Positions 1-10,813 of a DNA stretch of 64,000 nucleotides are shown piece by piece. Made by a program: the position numbers and the translations under genes. Numbering within the stretch: the first letter of the stretch is position 1; every line of letters begins with the position of its first letter. The notes under the pieces were generated by a model. It did not search any database, was not told the origin of the DNA, and worked only from the letters and a program-made list of their open reading frames with translations. The DNA is from Plazaster borealis (lineage: Eukaryota; Echinodermata; Asteroidea; Forcipulatida; Labidiasteridae), in NCBI GenBank assembly GCA_021014325.1, contig CM037462.1, positions 6,976,318 to 7,040,317 of the forward strand. The letters are read 5' to 3'.

Positions 1-1794
1 CAACCCATCTGGCATGCTACCTCATGAAACCCATCTAAAGGAAAAGGCATTTATCATTCCGAACAAAGTCAATCATGAATCATTTGAATGATCATGTCAC
101 TGATGCAACTAAGTTGGCGTATCATACGTTGACAAAAGACTCTTCCTACCCAGAATATCACTTTCAACATCAGAGTGTTTAGAACATCGACAATTCCATT
201 TAAAGGCTGAAAAGGATTATTTACCCACAGTCAATCAAATAACAAAATCCTCACCAGAACCAGACACTATCTAAACTGCAGTGAAACATTCACAGACAAT
301 TTTGTAACCATGAGGTCCTGTGAGTCACCACACCAATTTACAAAACTTTCAAAGTCACAGCCAACCATGACAATCCGCTTCGACAACTTGCCTACTTCCA
401 ACACTTTAGTCCACCGTCATCTTGACTAAGTTGAACTGAGGTAAGGTTAAAAACACATGCAATAACATTTAAAGTTTTCAAATGTCTATTCCTAATTTGT
501 TAGGCCTCTCAAAGAAAGAGACCTACATATTATGCACAAGTGTAAATATCTAATTGCACTAACTGCCCAATTTAAATTGAACTCTACTAGCACAAGCAAA
601 GATTTCCCGCTAGTAATAATAATAATAACTAGAACTAGACAACTAGAAAATTAGAGTTTGTGGATAAACTCACGGTGTTCGGCTTGAATAAACAAACTTA
701 TATAACAAGTGTCGGAATGATTACATCTGCCTTCAGTTGTCAAAATCTAAGAATGAACAGAGAAACATCAAACTAATTTTTAATAAAAGCCTCGGTTCTG
801 ACGAAACCCGACTTGAACCAAGTCTAATCACCGCCGCGTGTAAGTATACACTGCACAAACAATATAACGTGGCCCCAGCCGAGGTTTGAGAAAGGCCCCT
901 GGTCACCGTAATCACCGGTGCATTTCCAATCAAGTGAAAAAGGACATCCGAGCTTTTACCAAAATCAACGTTCGAAGGGGTAAAAAAATTGACGAAAACA
1001 AAACCGGTTCCCACTGCGAAGTCAGAATACATTTAGCTAATAGAATTCTTATACAGTGCTTTACCTACGGACATCTCAAAGTGCTTGTTAATGTTTTAGG
1101 ACAGTTTTTTAATTATGAGACCCATATGGCGCCTTGTTAGGGGTTCACTAGGTGATGCTGCGCAATCTGCAGCCAACAATGCCAGAAAACACTGGGGCAA
1201 ACCCCTTCTCTGAACAATAAATGGCTTTTTCCCATCCAAAGGACAAAAACAAGATGGGTAATTGTGTTGTTTTTAGGACACAAGTTCAAGACCAGGACTC
1301 AAACCCACACCATACTGATCAGAAACACCAGGTCTCAAGTCCAAGGCAATTGACGCCATACTTGGCCTTGAAAATTATGTTTTAAACAATCTGAAAAATA
1401 CTACATTGTGAATTATGACCAAAAACAAAAAACAACAACAATAATTTTTCACAAATCTTTGGCAGGTTATTTGTAAAGGTACATGTTAAAATCTTCAAAA
1501 GAGATGTTTACACCTAAAAAGCTGTCAGTCATAAAAATAACATTAGAACTTCAAAATCACTGTTGCTTATTTCAATTGCTGCAACGAAAATGCAGCAGTC
1601 AAATATATGTTTAAAAACAAATTTAATTCATTGTTTCTTTATTTCATTTAACATAAATGTGTGCACAAATTATGTAATGTTAAGGAGGCATTTTAAACAG
1701 TACACCGACTCATTCCGAGTTTCAAATTCAAGTTGTCAGCCTCTTTCCCAACAATTTTGACAAAGGAGTATGGAACATATTAGTTCATATTTAC
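1..1794. other. DNAH2: Intronic sequence of the dynein gene, no exon recognised
   Basis: This stretch lies downstream (in gene direction) of the exon ending at 1795, so it should be intron. I see no further dynein exon. Short open frames at 733-1140 on both strands overlap each other and match no family I know. A short AAT/TAA run sits at about 613-628. Confidence 0.4.
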
Positions 1795-2033
1795 CTGAAT
1801 CTGTTTAGAAAGTTTTCTAAAAGAAGCAACATAGGAGGACTTTGACAGCTCCAAGATCATCTGGATTCTCAATACACCTTCCTTTCTGAGTTGTTCACTG
1901 ATTCCAGAAAGGTCAACACACCGGTTATGCCAGAAAGCAATCTCCTCCAGGGGACCCGAGTTCTCAGAAGTTTCTATTGCGTCTTGAGAGGCAAGAACTT
2001 CCTTGATTTGGCGTGTCCAATGTACCATAGCAG
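1795..2033 (-). CDS. DNAH2: Axonemal dynein heavy chain 2-like, tail exon (fourth seen)
   Basis: This exon codes 79 full residues of the N-terminal tail (DHC_N1 region) of an axonemal dynein heavy chain, the motor subunit that drives cilia and flagella. Readable blocks are MVHWTRQIKEVL, ENSGPLEEIAFWHNRC, DLSGISEQL and SKSSYV.SFRKLSKQIQ, which line up well with the DNAH2 tail as I know it; DNAH2 is the beta heavy chain of the two-headed inner-arm dynein I1/f. The acceptor is CCCTAG just before 2033 and the donor is GTAAAT just after 1795. It begins with two bases that complete a codon from the previous exon (1 + 2) and ends in phase 0. The intron to the previous exon is only 150 bp. A host exon with no stops or frameshifts. 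Another axonemal heavy chain (DNAH10, DNAH5) is the main alternative. Confidence 0.85.
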
Positions 2034-2183
2034 CTAGGGTCAAAAATAAAATCATGCCTTACATTTATGTTCAGACAATAACTGTGCACATTCATGTATT
2101 TCTACTGATGAAGAAGTTACCTTGCCAATTTCCGCTTCAAACAAGTATTTTAAAAATACTTATTACTTAATTAAATTACTTAC

Positions 2184-2348
2184 TCTCTAATCTCTGTACA
2201 AGTTCTTTGTTTTTAGCTGCTTGATCTGGGGAAACATTCAAACCCTCATTAGGAATGTACAGCACTGTATGTCCCTGGATCTTGTAATGTGTATCTGTAA
2301 GGCTGGCCATGAATCGATGGAGCTGAGCAGAAAAGTCATTTTTTATGC
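2184..2348 (-). CDS. DNAH2: Axonemal dynein heavy chain 2-like, tail exon (third seen)
   Basis: A 165-bp exon of the same gene. The peptide contains KNDFSAQLHRFMASLTDTHY, then HTVLYIPNEGLNV and KELVQRLE, a strongly conserved stretch of the axonemal dynein tail. The acceptor is TTCTGTTCTCAG before 2348; the donor GTAAGT follows 2184. It takes one base from the previous exon (phase 1) and leaves one base for the next, and both joins keep a continuous reading frame that matches the family. The part before 2348 that also reads open is intron, not coding. The tail region binds intermediate chains and the partner heavy chain of the I1/f complex. Confidence 0.87.
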
Positions 2349-3899
2349 CTGAGAACAGAGATGTTAAGGATAACATTTATGGTTTTTCTTTTTTCTTTTT
2401 TGGCAACATTTTAACCAACCTTGCTGTACAGTTCAAGGTAATCAACTTCATGTAGTATTATCATTGCGTGTAACTATAAACCATGATTGCACATTCCAAC
2501 CTAATCCAATTAATTCATTTCAAATAAAACAATTCTTCCTGGTAATTATTCAAATTTATTTCAATGCTGATATTCATGATAGCCAAATAAAATTTTACCA
2601 TTAAAGCTGGACAAAAAGGTTTGTGTGTCACTTTAGAGCTTAAACCAACTGAAGTGTTCGCAAACTGCATGAATTCAAAATATTTTACACAATATACTGG
2701 GTATTTTTCAGGGTAAATTTGAATTCCCAAATATGACCTCCATTACCTGAAAACAGAAACCAATTGTGGATGGTGACTTTTTCAATCGTATACATGTAGA
2801 TGGACTCTATATTACATCATTGGTTTTGGAGTAGTACAATTATTTCCATCCTCTTGCTTTTAACAAACACAACATCCTTTAGTGAATCATACTTTAGTGA
2901 AACGAAAGAAAACGTTCATGTTTGTCAGGGATTTTAAAGGTTGTTCTCAAACAGCCTTGACTCCCGAAACCCACAACCACCTCAATCCCTCGACGTATGA
3001 TACGAGTACCATTTTGCAATGCCATGCATGTCGCAAGGCCTATCCAAGCCAAATCAGATTGTATCCAAATTGGAATGGAAATCTTTGTTTATGGCCTACG
3101 TTTCATTTACAATTTACTCCATAAGGGTCCATATCCAATCAATAGATTAATTGGGCAAAATAGCCAAATCCTTTTAAGCTCAAAAGTCAATTTTAATATC
3201 AGTCTCATTTTCTCAAGAAACCCCGTTTACCTAAATATTTATGTATTTGTAATACAATAGCTCAACATTTGTTATTGCATTTGTTTTCCTTTGCCATTAC
3301 CATAAAGACAAAAAATGATCCATGGTCTGTAAAATTGTTGACAGAAAAATACAGTTCTGTGCTTGCTAACTTGACCAATGCTTATTGACCAATCAGGATG
3401 CCGGAAATTCATGCGGTTTCTTTGGAAGAACACAATAACGATCACTTTGGCAAAAACAACGCCCTGACCCAGCTAGCAATAGACCATTACGGGAAAGCTC
3501 CATTATAAAAAGAGGCTAAAATAACACATCCTTTTCATCTGACAACTAACACCTGTTATCTCCATGTAATTCCTTTTCCAAACAGTGGACTTAATTGGAT
3601 CATGCACAAACCAGTAGGGCTGCTAACTGCCCCAGGCAGATTAACTGCTCATCCATTAAATTTAATGACCTAAGAAATTTAATGTAAACATACCCACTGG
3701 TGAAAAGGATGTATACTTTTCGAGTATTTGTGGGCGAACTCGGAAATTCTGTAATGGAGCTTTCCCGTAATGATAATTATGCATTTTTTTTTTAAATTAT
3801 GAAGGTATCTACTGCCTGGAATGGGTTTAAATTGGGATGTGGCAGCATTATAAATGACACCAAATCTTAATTAATTTGGTGGTCCTCAAGAAGCCAATA
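2349..3899. other. Intron sequence, nothing recognised
   Basis: Start of the 5.8-kb intron between the exons at 2184-2348 and 8185-8533. Short open frames (2515-2730, 2882-3260) have no family resemblance and overlap in different frames. No clear repeat borders are visible. Confidence 0.35.
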
Positions 3900-5060
3900 C
3901 AGTCGACTCTCGTTAATACGAGGTCCGCCGGACTAGCCCGTTTTCCTCGTAATATCCGAAGCTCGTAATATCCGATCGGGGTAATGCACTATGCACAAAG
4001 TGCATGACAAATGGTCGCACGTGTACACAGATACAGTGGATAACTGTGTGCATAGTGTGTGCATGTACCGCACAAACAAGCACAAAATTGGGCTAATAAA
4101 ACTGTTTGAATTGAGTTAGTTTAGTTTGAAAGTCAATTTATAAAATCAATTTACATTTTACATGATGAAAAAATGTCTGAGATTTTAACTTGCTGTTCTT
4201 GTTTAGCGAAGTTTCGGTGCAAAACTTCTGTCGCAGCAGTCAATAAATAGAATCTTGATTTTCTATGGTAACCACCAGTGTAATGCTAGATGGTTCATTA
4301 CTAACGTGGGGTACCAAGGAAATCTTGCTGTTGCATTAATTCAGATTCAGATTCAGATAATTTTATTGGTCCATAAGGAAATTCAGTTTGACGGCGTTAC
4401 ATAGAGCACAAGAACAATCAACAATAGAAAATAATATACACAGATAGATAATACACAGCAAATTTACAAAGACGTCGTCATATGGAGACACAGATAGATA
4501 TCGATTTTACATAGTAGAATAATAAAGAAAATAAATGGACTTACATCAATTGAATGAACGATATATTGATTGCGCAAATATTTTAGCTTTTCAGTTGCAG
4601 TGGGGGTTTTTTCGGCTGAAAATGCACATCAAGCACTTGTAAAACTCAATGGATCAGTATCTTTTCTGAAGATTTCACATGAATTGATGAATGCCTACTT
4701 AGTATGGAAACTGCTTCGTTGTTTAAACCATGCAAGCCTCCTAATCCACCATTGTCCGAAGTTTGGAATTAACAACCTGCTCGCTGAATCGTGACTCCAG
4801 TTTCGGATAGTTAGCACCTCTATTGATTGTCTTACAAGCCATAAATAACGATTTTCAGGCTGTTAAAGGTATTTCCTTTGTTGGTTTTTTTATTATTCTC
4901 GTTACAAAAGGGTTGAAAACAATGTTTTGCTTATAACGGGCCGACAAAATTACCTCGTTGTAACCGTGTTCTCGCTACTACCGTGCTCATATAATACATA
5001 TTTAAATGCATTGAAAACCGGCAAAAAAACCTCATATTAACAGGAACCTCGTAATAGGTT
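3900..5060. mobile_element. Pogo/Tigger-like non-autonomous DNA element (approximate)
   Basis: The left end begins CAGTCGACTCTCGTTAATAC right after a TA dinucleotide (3898-3899), and is followed by several CTCGTAATATCCG words. This is the style of pogo/Tigger (Tc1-mariner group) ends with TA target sites. A diverged inverted counterpart (CCTCATATTAACAGG) lies near 5030-5045, and CCTCGTTGTAACCG at about 4953 is a subterminal echo. The right border is not clean, so its coordinate is approximate. No transposase frame is visible inside. Confidence 0.5.
4338..4560 (-). mobile_element. Possible LINE 3' tail (minus strand)
   Basis: On the plus strand it begins ATTCAGATTCAGATTCAGA then TAATTTTATTGGTCC. 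Read on the minus strand this is an A/T-rich 3' end finishing in CTGAAT tandem repeats, as in CR1/L2-type LINE tails. It sits inside the pogo-like element. Only the tail is present; no coding part is seen. The far border is a guess. Confidence 0.35.
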
Positions 5061-5065
5061 ACTAG

Positions 5066-8000
5066 GTTTTTTTAAGTACATGTATCACAGCACCCTCATA
5101 AGCCCATTCCAACACCCATGAGTGGTTGAACATCCTCTTTACTGAAAGCAAAAAGATACCCTCCAGACGGTTAAGCCAAACAGGATAGGAGGGCAGAAGA
5201 ATTCACAGATAAGTATTGGCCCCTCGTGGACTACCAAATCACTTAAGGTTTTCTGTAGTCCACTTCGGGCACTCTCTCACCAGCTAATTCCTACAATTGA
5301 ATACATATGTACATGTAGATTAGCACAGAAAGAAAGGTGTGCTTGGTTCAGAAATGTTTGGCTAGTGAGGAGAATAATAGCAACAATTGGTATCGATCCT
5401 TAAAAGACCTTAATAATGATACATAATGGGTACTAGAGGTCAAGTGAGGTTTGCAAAGACAACATGTAATAAATCTCTTTATGAGCTGTGGTGAACTGAG
5501 AAGAATCAGTGGTTTAACACCTCAACGTTTCTATCAGCATAATCTGATCGTCTTCAAGAGAATGCTGTACTTTGTTTCTGTATGCTGCTTAAGTACTGCA
5601 GAAGAGGTTCAGCTTGCAGAATACAGGTAGACTTAGCTCAGTGGTGAGTGAAGGCGGGAACTGGAACAAGATAAGCTGGGCTACTCAGTAATGCATGTAG
5701 GCTAAACTGGAACTGGATCCTAGTGGGAGTGTGTGTTCACTGAACTGTGTCAGTTGGTAACAAGCTCAGGAAAGGGAACCCAGGGGAGACTGATGAGGAT
5801 ATAGAGGACCCAAGTCTAAGGAGTAGAGGATGTGACCGTGGATTTACATGTAGGAGATCCATTGGTCAGGAAGAGGGGCAGCCAGATGTCACAGACTGGT
5901 AGCCAATGAGGAATGGTGACATGCTTAAAGATCTCGATAGCCTCTCTGATCTGCCGAGAATACACATGTTAGTGAAATTTACTCACTGGGATTCCATGTC
6001 AGGAACAATTATTTCCAGGGGCCGAGTCATCAAGGGCAGAGAAGGCCCAGCAGCTCTGATCGACCTTCCTGACTTTGGTTTATTCCCCCATGCTGCACCA
6101 GTGACCAGAGCACTGGTACCTTCGGCTATCGGACCAGGAGACAAAGGCACCATAGGCGTGTGTCTAGTGCTGAACTGCCAGTGGTGGCATCTGGACCAGG
6201 AGATAGAGGCCAAGGAGGCATGTTTCCAGACACGTGGTTTGCTACCCTTCGATTTACTTGCCCATTTAGCCTTAGAGGCATCGACAGCCAACTCAGTGTA
6301 TACCACAAGCGGCACTGCTTGGTGAGGCACGATAGGCATGCCAGCAGGGCTTTGCATAGAGCTTTCTTAGCCAAAAAAGAACCCAATGAGTCGCTCAAGG
6401 CTGAATCCTCGCTGGGGAACGGCGACATAACCACGCAATAAAGACCCTCCCAAATCAAAGTCTGCAAAGAAACGATACTTACAAAGTGCCTGTTAAACCT
6501 ACAATTGCATATTTCTGTAGCCATACATGTAGGTTTTCATGCTTTCCCACAGACCCCCGAAGAAGAGGCCAAATGCATTCGGGCAACAGACAAAATAAAT
6601 GCATATCTCCCCAGAATGTCTTTGGCTCTGGTCGTGGTGGAAAACTGGAATCTGGCCGACCTAAGCCATTACAACCGTATAAAAGTTCAGGTCGGACTCC
6701 ATCTGCTAGTCCAGCTAACACCAACTCTCTTCCACAGCCGTTGTTGACTCACAGTGCCCCGTTCAGCGACTGCAACCCCCCAGTCTTAATTCCCCAATCG
6801 GCGGATCTCATTGCCCAGCCCCATTTGAAGATCTACCACCTGGGGTCGGAGAACCTCCACTAAACGTGTTGGATGCTATCCAGCATTCTTTTCGATCAGC
6901 AGGCTTTTCATGATAAGACGCTGCATCCTGGCCTAACCAAGGCCGCCGAAAGTCCACTAGAAGGACCTACGACAGCCGGCTTCAACATTACCATAAATGG
7001 TGCAGGAACAACTCTTTTGATCCCTGCTGAAAACCTTTAAAGCTATTGGTGATTTTCTGATGAAAGTTTTCAAGCAGAGTCACAAAGTGGCCACAATCCA
7101 AGGCTTCTGTTCTGCTTTAGGAGCAGTTCACATTAGCTTCCCTGATGGGTCTTCCATCTCAAACAATAATGCCTTGGCCCAAATGCTTTGGGGCATGCTT
7201 TGAACAATGTAAGCTGCAGCATTAGCAGCCGGTCGATGCACCAAGGCTGAGAAAGTAGCAGTGAGTTGTCTAGGCATCGAGCGAGTGGAAGTGCCAGGGC
7301 GGCAATGGCATCAGTCACCAGCCCAAAGGCTAGATAAAGAAGAGGACCCGTCCCAGGAAAGGGTACTCCAACTGTTGTAACAACGTTTCTTCTTGCACTG
7401 TCCTCTGTCCCGGTCAGCTTGACAGTCAGGGCGGGAAGAATTGCACCCCAAAGAACCATGATCAGTCTGGGGTGATCAGGGTTTGGGGGGTAATAGTGTG
7501 GTCATGGTAGACCTTGGCTCGGAAAATTCTGGGAGGCAGGTCACGACATGACTTTAGGTCTTTCTCCAGAAACAGAAGCCCTTGAGGGGGCGGTTGGAGC
7601 AGCAGAGTCCTTTGCACCTAGAGAGGCCTTCGGTCTAGGGAATAATGCACTTAGTAGTAGGTAAGAGAGGGTTGAAGGGGACACATGGATTTTGCAACTT
7701 TTTCATCATGCAGTAAATGACGCAATCTGATTCTGGCTCAGGCCAGCCATGTGACATGCATGGCATTACGGAAAGGTACTTGTTGCATACATCAATGGGT
7801 TGTCGGTAATGGAGGTTTGAGGGGATTTTAGAGCAACCCAGATTTTAGGCATTGTTCATATACATGCTTTTTGCGATTTGGGCCTTTGACAATACTTCAG
7901 ACGGAAATACTCCTCATGAGGAATAGTACTACCAGAAATAATATCAACAGTGAGCTTCTAATGGGAATGTCTTTGTACTGAAAAAAAACATAAACTCAAA

Positions 8001-8184
8001 CCTAAATGCACTTTCAATCACATTATTGGAAATAATGCTCAACAATGTCTCACACACTGTACATGTACGAAAGCAAATAATGTTAGATACACCATAAAAA
8101 TATTAATCATTGACCATCTAAACAAAATCTCATGTGTAATTGATTATCCACTCCTTTACTTTTTTGAAGGTTTAAAAAGGATAC
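5066..8184. other. Intron sequence with unrecognised short open frames
   Basis: Rest of the 5.8-kb dynein intron. Open frames at 5906-6325, 6160-6441 and 6486-6863 (plus) are GC-richer than their surroundings and have overlapping open frames on the other strand. The 6486-6863 frame is rich in Ser, Pro and Asn, which would fit a decayed retroelement gag or linker, but I see no diagnostic motif (no CCHC knuckle, protease or RT box) and do not assign it. Confidence 0.3.
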
Positions 8185-8533
8185 TGTCAGGCCAAGATGT
8201 GTTTTCAAAGAAAAGTGGTGCATAGATACTCTGCATCAGCCGAAGAAGGCTCTCAATGTGGCCACTCTTAACAGAACCATATTGCACCTCCTTGTCAATG
8301 TTGGACGAGTCTATTGCCATTCCTTCTTTTCGTATGAAGTAACATATCTCGTCTACAGCCTGTGCAGGAATCTTGTTGTCCAAGACAAGGCCCATCTGTG
8401 TATCAACATAGATGACCAACAAGCGAAATGGATTCCTTGAATTGAAGAACTCCTCAATGTAGTTATAATGTTCTGAAGTCCACATCTCCAGTGTTAAGGC
8501 ACTTAGTATTACATGCTCCTGCACGTATTTGAT
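8185..8533 (-). CDS. DNAH2: Axonemal dynein heavy chain 2-like, tail exon (second seen)
   Basis: A 349-bp exon coding 116 residues plus one base. Readable blocks are EMWTSEHYNYIEEFF, LLVIYVDTQMGLVLDNKIP, EICYFIRKEG, HIESLLRLMQSIYAP and ENTSWPD. They fit the region of the DNAH2 tail just before the conserved FSAQLHRFMASLTDT block carried by the next exon. The acceptor is TTTACTTTTTACAG before 8533 in phase 0. The donor is a less typical GTATCC, supported because the leftover base A plus the next exon's first two bases give a Ser codon and an unbroken frame. The open frame continuing to 8659 is intron read-through and is excluded. Confidence 0.87.
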
Positions 8534-9078
8534 CTGTAAAAAGTAAACAGCAGGAATTTTCAAAATTTTAATAAAAACAATTTTTAGGGGAAAAGTCATG
8601 GTTTTCAAAGCATGATTTAACTCACATCCTCTAGTTTTCAATAAAGATAATTTGTACAAAAATTCTAGCTGTGAAAACTTTGGGGGAAAAGAAAAGGTTC
8701 AGGTTTGTGTCATTACTTCTCCTGTACTTAGTGTACCCAAACCATTGTGTAGGAAATTGTAGCTCACAATCTGTTTTATTATTAACAGATACAGTAACAT
8801 GTATACATACATGGACTACATGTACACAAACAGCATCTCTGTTTTAATGCGACTCTTCTTATTAAGGTTCTTAGTCTCCTTGCACCTGTAAAGCAGATTC
8901 TAAAGGCCGGTACCACATGCCTGGAAGTGTGACATCAGATGTTCGAACTTCACTCAGGTTACACAAGTATCCTGTCTTGGTGCCTGTCTTTGACACTGGC
9001 CTTAAAAACCCAATGGTTTCATTGGATAGACATACATGTATAAACAGTAAAACAAGCAATGACACATGAATACTGGGG
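8534..9078. other. Intron sequence, nothing recognised
   Basis: Start of the large (about 6.7 kb) intron between the exons at 8185-8533 and 15266-15384. No coding or bounded repeat seen. Confidence 0.35.
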
Positions 9079-9178
9079 TGCATTCGCGGTTGTAACCAAT
9101 ATTTGTTTTGGTTATTGGCCAGTGATTACCAATGGCCAGTTCAACCAAAACAGTTTTGGTTATGACCGCGAAAATGCA
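9079..9178. mobile_element. Short MITE-like inverted repeat
   Basis: A 100-bp near-palindrome. The left end reads TGCATTCGCGGTTGTAACCA and the right end is its imperfect reverse complement (TTGGTTATGACCGCG then AAAATGCA). The interior repeats TTTTGGTT and GGCCAGT in both orientations. No clear target duplication. Confidence 0.5.
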
Positions 9179-9807
9179 CTGTGGAAATTCATCCACCCGC
9201 ATTCTGAAAATTCTTAACAAGAACGTTCTAAACATTGTGGACGACTCCATGTAAGCACAAACCATATCCACAGTGACACCACCTTGCCTTGTTTGGACAA
9301 ACAGCCAGGGAACAATTATTCACGCTACATGTATAGGGTCAGGGTCAGGGTAGGATTATGAAAATAAACTTAAAGGCGCCGGGACATAGTGTGTGCTGTA
9401 AGCATACAATCCACCAAATGGTAATATTAAGGCAAAAAAATGTTTTTTTCAGTTTCCAGTTATGCCATTTTAAAATAGGTCGGTAGGTCAGGGGGGTTTT
9501 TTTTGTTTTCTTTTTAATCTGATAATAGTGATTACGTTTTGCGAGTGTGTAGAAATTCCCTATCTTGCCTGATTCAATTCAACAAAAAAACCAGCGAGTG
9601 ACAAAAAACTGCTCCAAAATCCATCAAAGACCTCTACAGTTTTCTTTAAACTCACATGGAGTATGCAGGAGATATTGCTTGATAATATGGAGGTACAATT
9701 GCGTCAGATATGTTTCTAAAACAAAATAGATAGATTTTTGGCTAAAATGATATCCAAAAAGGCCCACTCGCAACTTCTTTTGTGAGTCCACGCTCGTTCA
9801 TCTGTTT

Positions 9808-9950
9808 AGCGCATTCAATGGATTTGCACAACGAATTTGGCAAAAACGTGCGCAATCTGCGATTTGCGCTCTGTTGGTTTGGCAGCTCAAGCTGCGGATT
9901 TGGCAAAATTGCGCGCAATCTGTAGATTGTGCAAATATGTGGAATGCGCT
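9808..9950. mobile_element. Palindromic MITE, family also near 31.2-31.5 kb
   Basis: The ends are AGCGCATTC and GAATGCGCT, followed inwards by GGATTTGCACAA and TTGTGCAAAT and by words such as GCGCAATCTG. The same words recur at 31233 onwards, so this is a dispersed family rather than a chance hairpin. Confidence 0.45.
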
Positions 9951-9982
9951 CAACACACAGCGTATTTTGTTTCTTCCTTTAA

Positions 9983-10361
9983 AGACCCTGGACACTATTG
10001 GTAATTGTCAAAGACCAGTCTTCACATGGTGTATCTCAACATATGCATAAAATAACAAACCTGTGAAAACTTGAGTTCGATTGGTCGTCAAAGTTGCGAG
10101 ATAATAATGCAAGAAAAAACACCCTTGTCACACGAAGTTGTGTGCTTTCAGATGCTTGATTTCGAGACCTCAAAATCTAATTCCGAGGTCTCGCAATCAA
10201 ATTTGTGGAAAATTACTTCTTTCTCGAAAACTACGTTACTTCAGAGGGAGCCGTTCTCACAATGTTTTTTACTATCAACATTCAGCTCCCCATTACTCGT
10301 TACCAAGTAAGGTTTTATGCCAATAATTATTTTGAGTAATTACCAATAGTGTCCACTGCCT
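9983..10361. mobile_element. TTAA-flanked MITE of an echinoderm-type repeat family
   Basis: A 379-bp element flanked by TTAA on both sides (9979-9982 and 10362-10365). The left end reads AGACCCTGGACACTATTGG and the right end, reversed, AGGCAGTGGACACTATTGG. Inside are GTTACTTCAGAGGGAGCCG and the GAGACCTCAAAATCTAATT / CCGAGGTCTCGCAATC inverted pair. I associate this repeat with echinoderm genomes. TTAA targets fit piggyBac or Kolobok type transposition. It does not carry a transposase. Relatives are at 14878 and 45426. Confidence 0.7.
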
Positions 10362-10365
10362 TTAA

Positions 10366-10813
10366 GCCGAATAAAAAGTCTAGGGTCGCGACGTAAACTT
10401 AGGGTTGGTCGGGTAACCGAAAACAGAACTTTTTGTGCATTATCATCTCAGTAAATTTATATTTTATTTTGCACGTTGTTTAGCAAAATAGAAGACTAGT
10501 CACTAAAGCTATCTGCTGTACTGTTCATGTGGGCCGCCACGGCTGCAAGTTCAAAACACTTTCCAGTTCAAAACAGTAATACCGTGTATGTGTAGCACGG
10601 AGACCCATAGCACGGAGACCCATGGATCGGAAAGGCCACCACATGGTATGTTTTAATAAATAAATAATGTATAAATAACAGACCCCATCAGCCGTCAGAA
10701 TAACGGTAACGGTCATTCGATGTCCTGTTTTGCAGCCAAAGTCATTGGTTATCAAATTAAATGTGTCATCTGACCAACGAACCTAATTAATACAATAACA
10801 ATATATTATATAT
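10366..10813. other. Intron sequence, nothing recognised
   Basis: Between the TTAA-flanked MITE and the left end of the next transposon. A short direct duplication, AGCACGGAGACCCATAGCAC, lies near 10600. No gene. Confidence 0.3.

Noticed and set aside
5906..6863. Cluster of open frames on both strands
   Set aside because: Overlapping frames on opposite strands, no known motif; left as unrecognised rather than called a gene.
8534..8659. Start of the dynein exon at the ATG at 8659
   Set aside because: A strong acceptor at 8534-8535 and family similarity begin only at 8533; the upstream part is intron read-through.
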